64,000 nt of DNA, taken from the NCBI GenBank assembly GCA_020152595.1, contig JAIGNY010001753.1, forward strand, positions 2,539,501-2,603,500, read 5' to 3'. The notes beneath the pieces were generated by a model. That model made no database searches. It was not told where the DNA came from and was given only the letters and a program-made list of their open reading frames with translations. Source of the DNA: Chiridota heheva. Taxonomy: Eukaryota > Echinodermata > Holothuroidea > Apodida > Chiridotidae. Shown piece by piece: positions 35,723 to 48,919 of the stretch. Position 1 is the stretch's first letter. Each line of letters starts with the position of its first letter. Position numbers and translations under genes: made by a program.

Positions 35723-38700
35723 ATATTAACAAGTAGGGATTCGTTCATGGTCAAAGACACTATGAAATTCATTATTTTAGGCTTCTTATATTCTCTTCTG
35801 AGTGTAGAGATTGAGGCTTTGTGCAGTAGGATCTTCCATTTCTTCCCGTCTCTGGCAACTTCTGTCGCTCTTCTCCAACTATTCTACCCAAGCTCCTTGC
35901 CCTCTCTTTTAACTGCCCTTCTCTTTGTTTTAGGCTCAGAACTTTCATTATAAACACAAGATTCAATCCACCGACAAATTTAGTGTTCCTTTTCTTACCA
36001 TCAACATGATGATCTACGGTCACATTGGAAAATTGTCCAAATTGGTGGTATACCTGTCTAATGATGCATGCAACATCTATCCTCCACTGATTGATAAAAA
36101 AACATACACAAAAAAGTAATATCGCCTTTCAAGTAATAAAATTTGATCTTGTTAATTACAACAAGCCGGTACTACTTTTCATGTATTTTCTTTGACTAGG
36201 AAAAAATTACATGCTTGATTTAGCAGTATTTACTTCCTCACAACCACAGGTGATAGAAAGGATGTATAGATAATTTGACAAGGACTAGGATTATAGTACT
36301 GCAGGATAGGTAATGAAATGACAAACTTGTTTGCTTGATCAATTTGCTCCAATACAAGATCATTTTGAGTAAATTGTTTGAAGTAAAACAAATGTGGTCA
36401 ATCAAAGATGCTATTAGTTTTGCTTGTATCTATTTTCGCGGCATATGCCGCACAGTTGATTATTTACCAGGGACTTAGCCAGAAATTTTAAGAAGAGGCG
36501 GGGGGTGGAGTGATGCGACCCATGTGCAACAAAAGAAACTTTACTCAAATTGTCAACCTTTCAAAGGGTTTGATTTAGGCCTAATGGAAATGTTTCGGAA
36601 AATTGAACAAAGTATTTAAAAATTGACTGAATCGAAGAAAATTTGCTGCTGAATTTTTCGAGTGATTATCTGAATTTTTTAATAACTGCCAATAACATGA
36701 AGATCAAAAGCCCAAAGGCTTCATGTCATAATCAAGCTGCTACAATTATTCATTTCAAAAATTGATTTTTAGGAGAAGGAGGGGGAGGGGTGGGGGCGGG
36801 TGTTATGGGGGAGTGTTATATTTAAAACACCACTTGCTGACACCAGCATGAAGGGCAACCTTAACCATGGTGGTTCTGTAGCTAGTAAATTTTCTGTTGC
36901 TAGAAAAATACATTGCTTATATAATCTATTATTAGACATAATAAAGGCTGGTAAATGGAGAGAGGCCCTTCATAGTAAGCAGGATAATTATTCCCATTCA
37001 CAATGTATGTGCCTGTGTGTGGGGGTGTGTGTGGTTCATTTGCAAAATGCATGTGCAGAAGGCAAGAGGCCAATTTTTGCAAAAAGGGGGAAGATACCCC
37101 ATATATTTCTCTCAGGCCCCAGGACCCAGTCTAGAAATGTTTATAATACGGCCAACAAGTATGTCGCTAACTTCATTTCAAATGTAGTCAGTTTAAAAAT
37201 ATATATAGAAGGGGGACAGAATAAGGTACGGTAGAGGGGTTGACATACAAACTTGTTGGGCATGTTGGATGGGCGCTTAATAAAGCAGAGGCGCTTAATA
37301 CGTCAAATACGGAATCTGGATTTAGCTTTTGATTTTAATTTGATTTTGTTAGTAAAAAGGGCTGGAATGTAGTTTTAAAAGCTTTTTAGAGTCTTTAAAT
37401 GGTATAAAATGTTCGATGTTTGAACTTTCTATGGTTTTATTGATTTCAAAATAATTGTCCAATAATTAAAGATTTCATGGCCAGTGGGTAACGATGTTTC
37501 AAAAAAGAAGCAAAAACCGACATAATTTGAGCTTTTCCTATGCAGCCCTACCAGTTGCCATCAAGCGTGGCCTGACCTGTAACATGAAATCGATTTTCTT
37601 ATCAACATTTGATTATACACAACTTCTTCTTAAAGTAAGACAAATAAATATATTGTTTTTATGTCATTAAACAGAAAGAAAGGTTTCAGGGTTTCATAAA
37701 TTTACAGGTGCATCTAATCACCTGTTGAGTTAGCTGTGTGTGAATATGTCATATTATGTAATGGGGAAAACAGTTCTGTTTGAGAGCTTTGCTATAACAG
37801 TATCCCTGCTAAAAACTATGGAGCTACAGTATGAACTAAAACAAGGCATGAAACAAAGATGCGCTTTGTGAGAAACTTTTTAATTTTTTTTTTTACTTCC
37901 ATAAGTACACTTATGATATTGAATTTTTTATTTTAGCATATGTTAGTGCAGGCTCAATTGGTAGTGAAATATCTATTTTTGAACTTGTTTGTACAACAAA
38001 TCTATGGAGGCTTGATCTTGAAGCGGTTATGACTATGCAGTAACAGAGTAGTTACAATTTCATTATTTTAAAAAGGAGTGGAACAAACAGGAATACTTGC
38101 TTTTGCAGTCACATGATTTTATTTTTTTACGGTGCTCACAAGACATGTGGTTGCAGGAAATGGTAAAGGGCGAGCATGTATTCCCTCCGTAGGTTACCGA
38201 GCAATCAGTTTAATTAGTTTCATTGTATTTTTTTTACATGCGACCTGTCTGGAACACGGCGCATAACCTAATAACCTGATAAAAGAATGAAGACTTATGA
38301 AGTATGCAATATGCTCCCTAATTAGGGATAACATAATATTTAATTTCATCACTATGGCAACTTCTTCCGTTATTAATATTTGGGGGAAGGACCAAAAAAC
38401 AACAAGTTAAGAAAAGCATTACGCAGTTACCCCATGGAAGGGGTCCATGGGGTGAAGTCTCCAAAATCGATGCTTTGGTAAAACATTTCCCGAAAAATAA
38501 ACGAATTTCCCGAAAAGGAAGGAACTTTCCAAAAAAGGAAGCAAATTTAATAAAAATAAAGGAAATTTCACAAAAATTAAAGATTTTCTGACGAAAATAA
38601 GTCTTAAAACGTTCATTATTGGCCAAAATGGTGTTTAGTAGGGTTTGCTTAAAATTGTGTCAACCCTAGCTGTCTAGGCATGCAATAGGACAAAAGGCCG

Positions 38701-39880
38701 CGAAGCCCTGTGAGAACACAGGGTTTCGAGGGAAGCCCTACATTTTGAAGATCATTTATCAAACATTGCAAAAATATTCCCGAAATTAAGTGAATTTCCG
38801 AAAAGGGGGGAAGTTTTCCGAAAAGGAAGCAGAAGAATTAAAAAATTTCACATATATATGGGGTGAAGTTACAGGTATTGGGCGATGGGCGCGAAGCCCC
38901 AGAATCCCTGCAAAATTGCTTGATAAATCCAGAGTCGACGTCCTGGTAGGCGTCCTGCAGGCAGTCCGGAAGAAGTCATTTTTTAAGGAGCCTGTAAAAT
39001 ACCTGAGCTAATAGACATCCAGCAGCCGTTTATTCCCTTCATATTACGTGATAAACATGTACAGTAAAATTTACCGTGAGACCATTTTGTCATAAAGATT
39101 GTAAGATTTTGCGATGCGTAATTCTATTCCTTAGGATCTGCCATTTCAACGACAAAATTATACTGTTACCAATATTTGATGTTTTTTTATGATTATTTTG
39201 CGCCTAAACTTGAGCCCTGCTTTCTTCGTGATTTTTCCTCATATTTCAGAAACGGCGTGGTAAACATTTAAAAGAGAGTGGATACAATTTAGCCTTGAAA
39301 GCAATACAGGTTTGCCACCGAATTCTAACTTTCGACGGGCAATTTTTTTTCTCGCAGAGGTAAAACATTTAAAAATGATAGCACTACAAGTCTTAACCTT
39401 CAATATAGCAAAGCATCATGGGAAATATCACAAAATGGCGATGTCCATGTCACGAAAAGTTCTAATTGAAAGAAATCTTTTGTTCTGAATATTTTAGGAT
39501 CTCTCCCGGACTGGTAGGGACGAATTTCCAGGTTGCTATTAGCGCTTTTATTTTTGTTGGCCGCGTGATTTTGGTGGCAGAAGATTGCTTAAAATCGTGT
39601 CAATTCTACACTTAGTTAAAAGGATTATATTTTAGAACAAATATTCTAATGTAAAATCCCATACAATATGTGTCTTTTAATAGTTGGGGTATAGGGATGG
39701 TTTTCATATTTTTAATGGTAAGAATAAAGCTTAGAGAGATAACAGTTACAGCGTTGAGAACTTGACTTATTCTCATGACAATTTTGTGCCTCTGTCAGCA
39801 TTCGGCACCCTCTCAAAAAGTTTCTACATATCTACCAGCTATATTCAATAAAATTGTTTGCCCTTCATGGCAGGGCCATA
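35723..39880. other. Intergenic, no gene recognised
   Basis: Contains C/G-rich tracts (36500, 36780), a copy of the GGCGCTTAATA repeat (37267-37312) and two similar A-rich tracts of CCGAAAAGGAAG units (38470-38590 and 38780-38850). No coding frame has domain support. Confidence 0.45.
38470..38850. repeat. Duplicated A-rich tract with CCGAAAAGGAAG units
   Basis: Two stretches (38470-38590, 38775-38850) share TTCCCGAAA, GAATTTCC, CCGAAAAGG and AAAGGAAGCA in the same order. The region between has an inverted CCCTGTG...CACAGGG. Confidence 0.5.
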
Positions 39881-39882
39881 TA

Positions 39883-40833
39883 TTAAAGGAATAGTTCAGT
39901 GGTCCACATTCCATACATTGAATGAAAGCTTATTATTTATTGAATCGATGAACTGTCATATTTTTTGCTTCTATTTTTTTCAGAAAACGGCAATTTAGAA
40001 ATAATCAGATTTTTATATCTATCTGCCTCGTACGCGAGTCTGTGACGTAAAACCCTCAGATTGGTATAGACCGATCAGTTTCTCGGGCTACGGTCTGCGG
40101 ATCTAGCATACACATCGCGTCGCTAAAGTCAATGTGTTGTGAACACTAACGATACTTACACCGTAATTTGTAGTTCTTAAACGACAGCGATTTCAACCTT
40201 TTTTCGCCGAGTGAATTTTCGCCATCATTTGTGCTCTTCCTTGTTTTACTATTCCTAGTTATCATATAATAGCATATCGTAACTTTTATGATTAAATCGG
40301 ACTCAGGCCTACAGCAAGTCAGCTAGCCACTTCGAATTGTACCTGTCTTACATTGAGTACTTGTTATCTAGACTAGAATTGCGTAATTATTGCATTGCCT
40401 GAAGAGCGCATGGAACATTACACTCAAGTCTCGGATTCTGATGATTTTAAGTTTGATCTCTTGAGCTACTTCTATTACAAAGACAGACACTTTTTGTTGG
40501 TGTTTTCCAATGGCGGAAGGTCCCAAACCTTACGATTTTGAACCAGTTCGGAGGAGAGTACAAGACAATTCTGCTAACGTTAGTACTAGTAGTACTTAAT
40601 CAGAAAGTGATGATACCGACGCTAACGTTAGACTCTCTAATGTTGACTGGTGGGGAGATTACCGATGCCAACTTTAAGAGAATGCCTTTGTTGTCTCAAA
40701 ATAACAGCTCTTAATTCATTGCTGGACCAAATAAGTGATGATAATGTTTGCATTACAGCTCACCCAGATTTGTATTCAGTGTCTCTGAACCGTACTGTCC
40801 TTAGGACAAGTCATCAAATGCATTTAATGATTT
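39883..40833 (+). mobile_element. Probable left part of a TTAA-type transposon carrying a P2RX7_C-like ORF
   Basis: Starts TTAAAGGAATAGTTCAGTGG, the style of end seen in the TTAA elements elsewhere in this window, and leads to the ORF at 40510. No inverted partner end was found downstream, so the element is truncated or the right end is too diverged for me to see. Confidence 0.4.
40510..40833 (+). pseudogene. P2RX7_C-like zinc-binding domain protein, broken
   Basis: From ATG at 40510 the frame reads MAEGPKPYDFEPVRRR, then Ser/Thr-rich sequence to a TAA, then SESDDTDANVRLSNVDWW. After a frame change it continues MPTLRECLCCLKITALN, then LLDQISDDNVCITAHPD and VLRT to a stop. The KPYxFEP start, acidic linker, NxDW, MPTxxECxCC and (C)ITxHPDF order is that of the P2X7-receptor C-terminal (P2RX7_C) domain found in many stand-alone, often transposon-associated invertebrate proteins. 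At least one stop and one frameshift break it. It is not a P2X receptor: no membrane channel part is present. Confidence 0.72.
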
Positions 40834-43199
40834 AAAAATAGCTTTGTTACAATTCAAGGTTGAAAACAATTTTACATTATTTCCTTTCATTCTTTATTGT
40901 TGTTATCAAATAAAACAAATGCTTTTCGCAGGCAGTTTATGCATTGTCATTCATTGTTCTACCCTTGAATCACTGTATCATTTATTGAACATGTGGTATA
41001 AGACAACGATGACCAACAAGCACAGATGAACAATCCGCAAGGTTCAAACTTGAATGGAGGAAGTTTTTTTTAGAGAGATATATCACAATTCATACTATTT
41101 GGTATAAAGCGTGTTTAATATCAAAATTGATTGAAATCCTCTCTTGATACAAAACATTGTTGTTCCAAATGGGTAATCATAAAAATACTTGAATTCTCAA
41201 TATACAGAGGTGTTTTTGTTTTGCAGTTAAGTCCATGTCTGAGTAATGTGTCTTTTATCTTCTGAGACATTTAATGTCATGTTAATAGTGGAAAAGCATT
41301 TTCGAGTAGTTCTTTTATAAACATTAATGATAAAATATAGCTGTACTTTTCTCAAAGTGGTGAGGAAAATGATCATGAAGCTATATTCAACTGAAGTGTA
41401 TTTTATATTTGCACCAAAAGAAATGAATGCCAACATCAAAAAGTGTTGACATGGTAAAATTTTGTTAAAATAACACGATGCATCCCTCGATCCTACCATC
41501 CACATGGTTGGCTTCAAAGATGTGTGTGTGGGAGAGGGGGAGAGGGGGGGGGGGAGGGAAGGTAGACTTTTAAAAAGTGGGGAGGGGTTCAAGAGTGCAA
41601 CAATTTCGAAATATTGATTGTATTCGCTCCATATCCATTAAAGTCAATCTCATATTTAGAGTTTGGGCCCGCATAACAAACATATATTGTGCTGTCATTG
41701 CTCAAGACCCCCAAAATGGACAATTAAATACCAGCTGTTAAATACCAGTCTAGCACATGGCCCTTTTTCTCTTAAACAGGCTTCAAGACCTATTCTTTTA
41801 GTGTAGCTCTCCATTTTTCCCTATCAACCCATGGAAATTCATACCCATCATCATAATGAATATTATTAGATTTTCAACCACAATATCGAGTTGCGAGACA
41901 CGATTTTGTCCGCTTTCTTTTCACAGTTTCACAGCCGGTAATACCAAATGGGATAGAAGAACATCAATTAGGTTGCAAATTTTCCAATAAGTTGTGCAGG
42001 TTTTCAGCAATTGAAAGATACTAAACAATAAATAAACACAATCAAAGAAACAAACCAAACAAATTCAATGTATGATGGTAGTATCCACGAAGTCTTTTAT
42101 AATGAATTAAAAATGGAAGACAGCTGTAAACAAAACTTTCATCTCCCCTCTAGTTAATCAATGTTGATCTTTACAATCTATTTAGACCTTTTCTGTCCGA
42201 GTAACTTTTTTTGCAAACCCACACTATTTTCTTTGAGATACTATGTACTGCAATTAAATGTTTGTGTTTTTGACTTGCTCTAGGGCTTCAATTCAATGGA
42301 ATTGTGTAAACCTGTATGCAAAATCAATTAGCCCTAGGCTAGCGGGTGGGCCTGTGTACATTTTGAGTACTGATTTCATACATCAAACAATACCCTGATA
42401 TTTCTTTAAATTAACTCATTATCAATCCTTGAGATCTGAAGTATGACCAGCTTCCTATTTACTGAAGACCTCGCTGAAATTTGTTCACTGGTGACCGTGT
42501 TTTAATTATATTCTACCATTGACTCTTTCTGGTTGAAAAGTGTTGTGCTACAATAAATCAACGAGATTTTGTCTTGTGTTATGTGTCATGCGCTTGCTTT
42601 AAGTGAGCACCGTCAGTTAAGAAATTAAGGTTCTTGTGGTATCATCTAGTAGAATATTAAGATAAGTTAAGCTAAGTTCAGTTATAGTTCATCAGAGTTC
42701 AGGTACAGTGTATTCAGCATCACCTGAATCTTACTTGTCCTAGTATTCTGATTTACACATGAGAATGAATAATATTCCTTGGAATAGCAAATGGTGCATT
42801 ATGTTCACAACTCATCATTTCCCTTGATCATTACAAGTTGGTTATAACAATATTAACATCAAAGATCTTTTACATCAGTTATCAAAGTGTAATCTTCATT
42901 ACACATAAATTGTCCTTTCCCTTAAAAATTTGTTCCAGCAAATCATAACCCAAAACATATTGTAGCAAATAGTAAGACCACTAATCTTGATTAAGTTACC
43001 ACTCAACCACACAATAAGGATTTCATCCATTGCTATATTTGTACTTAACACCAACTTCCACAACAAGCCAAGACCAACAGGAGAACTTAATGCAATGAAG
43101 TCATTGATAAGGGAAATTTAATCCTAATTACATGTGGGTTTCAGAATAAAAAAAATAACAGATGTTAAGTCTGACCAGACCTGCTTATTTATTAGATTA
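40834..43199. other. Intergenic, no gene recognised
   Basis: Includes a G-rich tract at 41525-41560 and AT-rich sequence; no supported gene. Confidence 0.45.
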
Positions 43200-44345
43200 A
43201 GTCTGAATGTTTAAAACTTTAAGGAAAACAACAACTAATGATTTCCAGGAAAATTGCAATCATCAGCACCTACCAAAGACCTACTTTGGACAAAACCTTC
43301 CCAACAACATGGTTGCAGCACATCATTAACAAGCACAAACACATTGTCATCCTTGGAGATTCAAATGCAAAACAAACAGAACTGGGAACCCATCAGATAC
43401 CATCGATCATAATTAAGTCATTTGCTTCAATAATAGCAAACCAACAAAGACAAAACCAACATCACAATTGCAGCAAGTGACAAAGTAATAACGAAACTCC
43501 AACATCCCACACAAAAAGGTATCCCAAAACATGTCTGGAACCTTATCAAGTACAGGAGATTTCGAAGAATTACCAACAATCCAGGACAGCTCCACTAAGA
43601 ACAAAATCAACCAACTCACCAAAAATATACAAGAGGCCGTTAGACAGCAAAGGAATTTTCGACTCAACATCACATGCAAACAATTATCTAACAAGAAAGA
43701 TCCTGCCAAGTTCTGAAACTAATCAAGAAGACCATAAATACAACCAGACACAGAATTCTGCTAGTAAAATACAACAATGCCATTGCCTATGATGACAAAG
43801 ATAAAGTGGACATTTTTAGAAGGTACTTGGCCACAGCTCACCATATTCCAGATGACCCAAAACACAACCAGAAAATCACGAAATTTGCAAATTACATACA
43901 AAGAGGTTATCCTGAAACTTATCATCCAACAACATTAAGAAGGAAAGAGAAGAACAACATATCAGCGGGACGCCTATCATACCACAAGACATCATGAAAA
44001 CTGTCAGAAAAGCGAAAATAACTCATCAGGGAGAGACGGCATCCAATACATACACATCATCCATGTCTCTTAGCAGCTCTTAGCAATATCTACACAGCCT
44101 TCTTACATTACGGCTTCTTTCCCGTCTTATGAAAAACATCCAACACAATTCTGCTTCCAAAACCTAATAAAGATAGCTGAATTATCGACCAATTAGCCTG
44201 CTTCTAATACTAGAGAAAATTCTTGCCTAGAAAAGATCATTGGTAGCCGACTGTCCAGCTATTTCGAAGACAGCAAAATACTACCCAACACCACGGGTCA
44301 AAATTTTCGCTGTTTCGAGAAAAGTGCTTGTTTAAACAGGAACAG
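43200..44345 (+). mobile_element. LINE remnant: endonuclease end, linker and RT start
   Basis: On +, frame fragments in order: ISRKIAIISTYQRPT...HIVILGDSNAK (end of an APE-type endonuclease, GDxNAK motif), then DPAKF...LIKKTINTTRH, DKDKVDIFRRYLATAHH, and LNYRPISLLLILEKILA...SYFEDSKILPNTTG (first reverse-transcriptase motifs). The order is that of ORF2 of an APE-type non-LTR retrotransposon. Several frameshifts and stops separate the fragments, and the RT catalytic core (YADD box) is missing, so it is a dead 3'-truncated piece. Confidence 0.78.
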
Positions 44346-45022
44346 TCAATTTTCAAATATCATAACATCAATATCCTGCATATTGTTTTCTGCTCATAAA
44401 ATGTGTTCTGAGAGTAAAATACCTTGTAACAAATTATTAATGTATAAAAAAACCTTTGTGTTCCCACAATTACCGGCGCAATTGATCATGGGTTGCTGAA
44501 ACTAGCAATAACATAACGTTAAGTTTTGATCTCACTTTGTCAAGACCCGTTTTACAAGCTGTAAAATTGACCAAATGATACAGTGAAAATTCTTTAATCG
44601 TGGCTATCAGTACATTTACATGTAAAAATTACCTGGTGAATCAAATAAATTTTGCCAGAATTAAAAAATATTGCAAAATAAAAGAAGAAAAAAAATAGTT
44701 TCAGCAGTGCTGAAATTCTGCATGCTTCGTAAACATCGCGGCCATTTCTATAAGAGGACCGATAAACTATTGCTGAATGCCAAATAACATTGAAGTGAAC
44801 TTTTCTGTTCTTTGTTAAACAAATTTCCATGCACATTTTTCATAAGAATGATGATTTATACTGTCTGTAGAAATGCGCTTTTCATGATTTGGAAAGCAAA
44901 ATTCCAGAATCTATTTGGGCAATGGGGTCAATACTTTGCCATACTGGTTGCGCAATTTTTACTTAGCATCGTAAATTGGATAAAGTTTTAGTTGGTGTAC
45001 TTCCGAAAATCACGGTACTAAA
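44346..45022. other. No gene recognised
   Basis: AT-rich sequence between the LINE remnant and the left arm of the fold-back structure. Confidence 0.4.
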
Positions 45023-46728
45023 TCTGGTGATTGAAAAAATTCATAACAAAAATACGGTAAATATATAGCTGGATAGTGAATACCAGTTAACATGACAGTC
45101 ATAAAAGACGAAATTCCCAAAACGAAGAGCTCCAAAACGAAGAACGAAGATTTCTAAAATATGTTCTGATGGCCGGAAAATAATCTTTATTGGTCAGTTG
45201 TTGACTATATTTACGTTTACACGTGTACAGTATAACTCCGACAATATTGGTACATCTTCTCCTTTCACAAAAACCTTCCGTTTGATGATTTAAAAATGTC
45301 CAAAACGAAAACTCCAAAACGAAGAACGAAGAAAGAAGATTTTTGGAATAAATTCTGCTGATCGAAAAGTCATTTTAAGACAGTTCTTTTAAGACAGCAA
45401 GTTAGTAAATGTTTAGAGATGACCCAAGTTGACTCAGAAACAGGTAAAGATAAACCAGGCTGACTTAAGACAGCGGCCTTGAAAATATTTAAAGAAGAGC
45501 TAAGGGACACAGATGGAAATACGTTTTTTTAAGTTTATAATACAAAATATAAGTTTTTGAAACATTTTGTCAAGGGACAGTTTAAGTGGTGAAAATACTG
45601 GTTTTTGGAGGCCATGTAGCTGTATATTATTACAAATATGCCACCTCTGTGCACGAAACGTGCAGTCCAGTTTGGGAGAGAGAATCCTTTTTGAAATTAG
45701 AAACTGTAATACAGTATGAAAAAATTTAAAATTGTTTTCTGAGGGCTATTCATGACGATATTTTTTACTTTAGCTCAAGTATAAACAAATCCTTAGTTCA
45801 TGTTTACCTATAAGCTACGTACAAATGTATAGTACCTTTTTGTTCATTACAGCTTCTAAGTCTATTCACAGATATGTATTTGCAATAGAGATGAACACGT
45901 GAATAAGTGCATGCCTGAAATATTTATCCTTTGAAGTTGGCAAGAATTTATGCAGTCCAACCTCCGTAAAGATACCTTTTTATCGATGCAATTAGCTGCC
46001 AAAGAGAAAAGATGTATTTTTTGTTTAAAGTCCAGCAGATATTATCTGCTTCGGCTCCGTGACTCTGAAGACTTTTTGAATGAAATTATCCAAACTACTA
46101 AAGGCCCATTGATACTCTTATTAATACACCTTCGAGCGGCTTCGCGGCTCCACGGCTGCAATAGAAATCTTTCATAATCTATTAGATACACCCAGAGCGG
46201 TAGCTCTGCTGGCTCCATGCTTGCCACATACGTTTTTCTTTAAAACCGCCCCATAGTTCAATGTGGCGAATTTATTAGTAGCGTTTCCTTTAAAGTTGAA
46301 GGTTTTATCGATATTGTTTCGTAATTTTGAGTGTGGAGCTGGCTCCATGGAGTACTTAAGCACTTGCGGGGTATTTTGCAATTAAGCTAAATATTCTTTC
46401 ATCAAGTTAAACTTAAATTTGTTAAAACTTCGTGAAAGCCCTACAATAAAATTTTAAAATGTCCTCAAGTGCAGGTTAGAATTCGTTTTGTAATTATTTT
46501 TTAGTAGGCCCATAGGAATCTTCATCAGTTTTATTGTTACAAGAAATGTTACAATCAACATGGTAAAACACCCTTCTACAGCTGTGACTAAAATCCCAAG
46601 TGTTTCCAAGACTTGGGATTTAGCCAGACAGGCCCCACAGCCAAAATTCATCAGGTCAGGGTCGTCAAAATTGTATTAACTTTACCCAAAATAAAAAGCA
46701 GAATACGAGAAAACTAGAGTTCAACAAA
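45023..46728. repeat. Left arm of fold-back structure
   Basis: Outer part contains AAAACGAAGAACGAAGA repeats (45115-45340); inner part ends near AGAATACGAGAAAACTAGAG. Identity to the right arm looks like 85-90% by eye. The 65-codon open frame at 46454-46651 is mirrored in the other arm with few residue changes. Confidence 0.78.
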
Positions 46729-47084
46729 CAATTTCTACTCACCGGAAAACGTTTATTTCAGTGTATATAAAGGAGTGACTATACGAATACAGGTTCACTT
46801 TGATATTGCACTGGCTGGGCAGCGCACTTCCGAGGTCAAATATAAAATTTACTTGTCAGTGACATCTTCATTAAGATTTATTCAAGAACGGTAGATTATT
46901 AATTAGGCCTAATAAAGATTTAGCTAGCTAGGCCCATGGTTAATTTGACATTTGACTTCGGAAATGCGCTGCCTCTTCGATTAAAAGTGAACCTGTATTC
47001 TATAGTTGTACCAATCTAATTTCCACTCCTAAAGTGTTTCTGCAGCATAATCTTCCTTATCTGCGATAAATCTCCGTTAATTTT
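46729..47084. repeat. Inverted repeat pair beside the left arm
   Basis: ATACAGGTTCACTTT...GCGCACTTCCGAGGTCAAAT (46788-46840) is matched in reverse by ATTTGACTTCGGAAATGCGC...AAAAGTGAACCTGTAT (46945-46999), a hairpin of about 210 bp. Confidence 0.65.
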
Positions 47085-47470
47085 CATCCGCTTCACTCCA
47101 GTTTGAAACTACTGATAAGTGTTTAAAATATAATCAAACTTGAAAAATTCGGTATTAAAATGTGCTATGAGTCTTCGAAATATTTTATCCGCTCTTTTTT
47201 GTTCAAGATCTTTGAATTGCCGAATGAATGATATTCCACACAGTTCCTATAAGGGTTAGTGTTTTTTTGTTATGCGTTACAGCTTGTCTTATTTTTTGGT
47301 ACATGTTATTCGAAAAAAGGATAAACACATGTTAAGCTTGGATGTATTTCGTTACATGTTGTCCACTTTTTGGGTATATGTTGTCCGGATTTCCGGTACA
47401 TATTGTCCTAAAAGAAGCTTATTTTCAGTGAAAGCTACAAGTATTGTGCTACTGTGCAATTGATTATTTA
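47085..47470. repeat. ~400-bp tandem unit A of fold-back core
   Basis: Contains AAGTGTTTAAAATATAAT, AATGTGCTATGAGTCTTCGA, then a cluster of GTTACATGTTGTCC-type motifs and GAAAGCTACAAGTATTGTGC. The same order recurs at 49200-49560 and 49610-49935. Confidence 0.7.
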
Positions 47471-47525
47471 ATTGTGATGCAAAAATACGTATTTTAACAT
47501 AATAAAGCATATAGTTCAACTTTAA

Positions 47526-47834
47526 TTAAAGGTGCTATCGGCCGAAAAGTGAGGACCTTAGTTTTTGCTAATTTCACCAATATATTCTATATCTGTGGCT
47601 AATTCATAGAGATTTAAACTTGTAGAAGTCGCATCACAATAATAAGTCACAATAATACAAGTATTCAAAAATGTTCAACATATGATACACTCTGGGTGCA
47701 AATTTCTGTAAAAAGCAGGCCGTGTGATACGACTTCTATTGGTTTTAATTTACATAAATTAGCTCCAGATATGAAATATGTTTTTAAAATTAGCAAAACC
47801 TAACGCCCTCACTTTCGGCCGAGAGCACCTTTAA
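47526..47834. mobile_element. TTAA-flanked MITE with ~120-bp inverted arms
   Basis: TTAA at both ends. The left arm TTAAAGGTGCTATCGGCCGA pairs with the right arm (reverse: TTAAAGGTGCTCTCGGCCGA), and the similarity continues inward for about 120 bases. 309 bp, non-coding, inserted between unit A and the rest of the core. Confidence 0.85.
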
Positions 47835-47986
47835 TTAATATTAAACTATTTAATATGCTAAAATGCAGAAATAGGATGCTTGTATAATGCTTTTGTATGT
47901 AGCACGATGTTAGGTGACCACCCGCACCGTCCCAAATATTATACATACTGTGTTCATGACTCGTTCCGTGCATAACTTATATGCTC

Positions 47987-48150
47987 CTTTAATCTCCCCA
48001 GTACTCCTTTTAAACTCCCAGGACTCCCTGCAAACTCCCAGTGCTCCATGCGAACTCCCAAGTGATCCCTACAAAACCTGCATAATTCCTAGGCTGAGCT
48101 CCTTGTAAACTTCCCAATTCTCCCTGTAAACGCCTCAGTGCTCCTTGCAT
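47987..48150. repeat. Minisatellite, ~20-bp AACTCCCAGTGCTCC units
   Basis: About eight diverged units of the form (A)AACTCCCAG(T/G)(G/A)CTCCCTGC. Register is kept although individual units differ. Confidence 0.75.
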
Positions 48151-48919
48151 GACGAGTATACTCGTCATGTTCCAGACGCCGCCAGTCAAGCTAAAGTACG
48201 CTAAACGATTCCTTGTACAAAATCAGTGGTCGAGCCTTTATACGAAAGTGCTGTCTTTTGACATTCGAGTTTTTGTAATTTTGAAAAAGAGGTTAGTTTA
48301 ACAAAGTTTGTGCTATAAAGATACTTATTTACGAATGTTGATGTAATTATTGACATTTTGTTTGGATCATGCATTTCACCTCGTTTAGGAAAATAACTGA
48401 AATCCACTAGGCTCTCCTGATATAGCAAAACAAAAATGTTTACCACTGTTTGTTTAAAAATTACACATTTGTATGTATATATGAAAAAAACGTTGTGAAA
48501 TGATCCATTTTGATTCAATTTTGAGGGGCCACCGTGGCTTTTTAAACTAGCCTCCACTTGTCCACAAGCCAAAGTTACCTGAGGAGAATCCCTATACGTC
48601 ATCATGTTATGCTATCAACAAACACAATTTGATAACAGATGTATACTAAAAGAGAATTCTTACAAAAAAAAATCCTTGTCCTGATTTGATTTTTTTTCTC
48701 TCCTGTATGTTACATACAGTCTAAGTATAAGACTAAGTTGGAGCAGATTTGACTCTCCTAGGCATTTTCCTCAGAAAACGATCCTCCTTTTTTGTGTGTG
48801 TTTGAGACGTATTGTCTGGTGTGTGGAGGAGTGGCAGTCCTGGTTCTCCAAATCTCATTTTTAGGAGGAAATGGCACCTCCAGGAAGAAGGAAGCAGGGG
48901 GATCCTGCCACCATAGTAC
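48151..48919. other. No gene recognised (within fold-back core)
   Basis: A 134-codon - strand frame (48201-48605) has no domain I can name. Contains a TATGTTACATACAG palindromic site near 48706. Confidence 0.4.

Noticed and set aside
35523..35772. Leu/Ser/Cys-rich - strand frames
   Set aside because: Produced by the (GA)n/(GACA)n microsatellite.
36800..37234. 144-codon + strand frame
   Set aside because: Crosses low-complexity GT-rich sequence, no recognisable domain, and no supporting splice sites.
48201..48605. 134-codon - strand frame inside the fold-back core
   Set aside because: No domain recognised and no equivalent frame in other units; could be chance.
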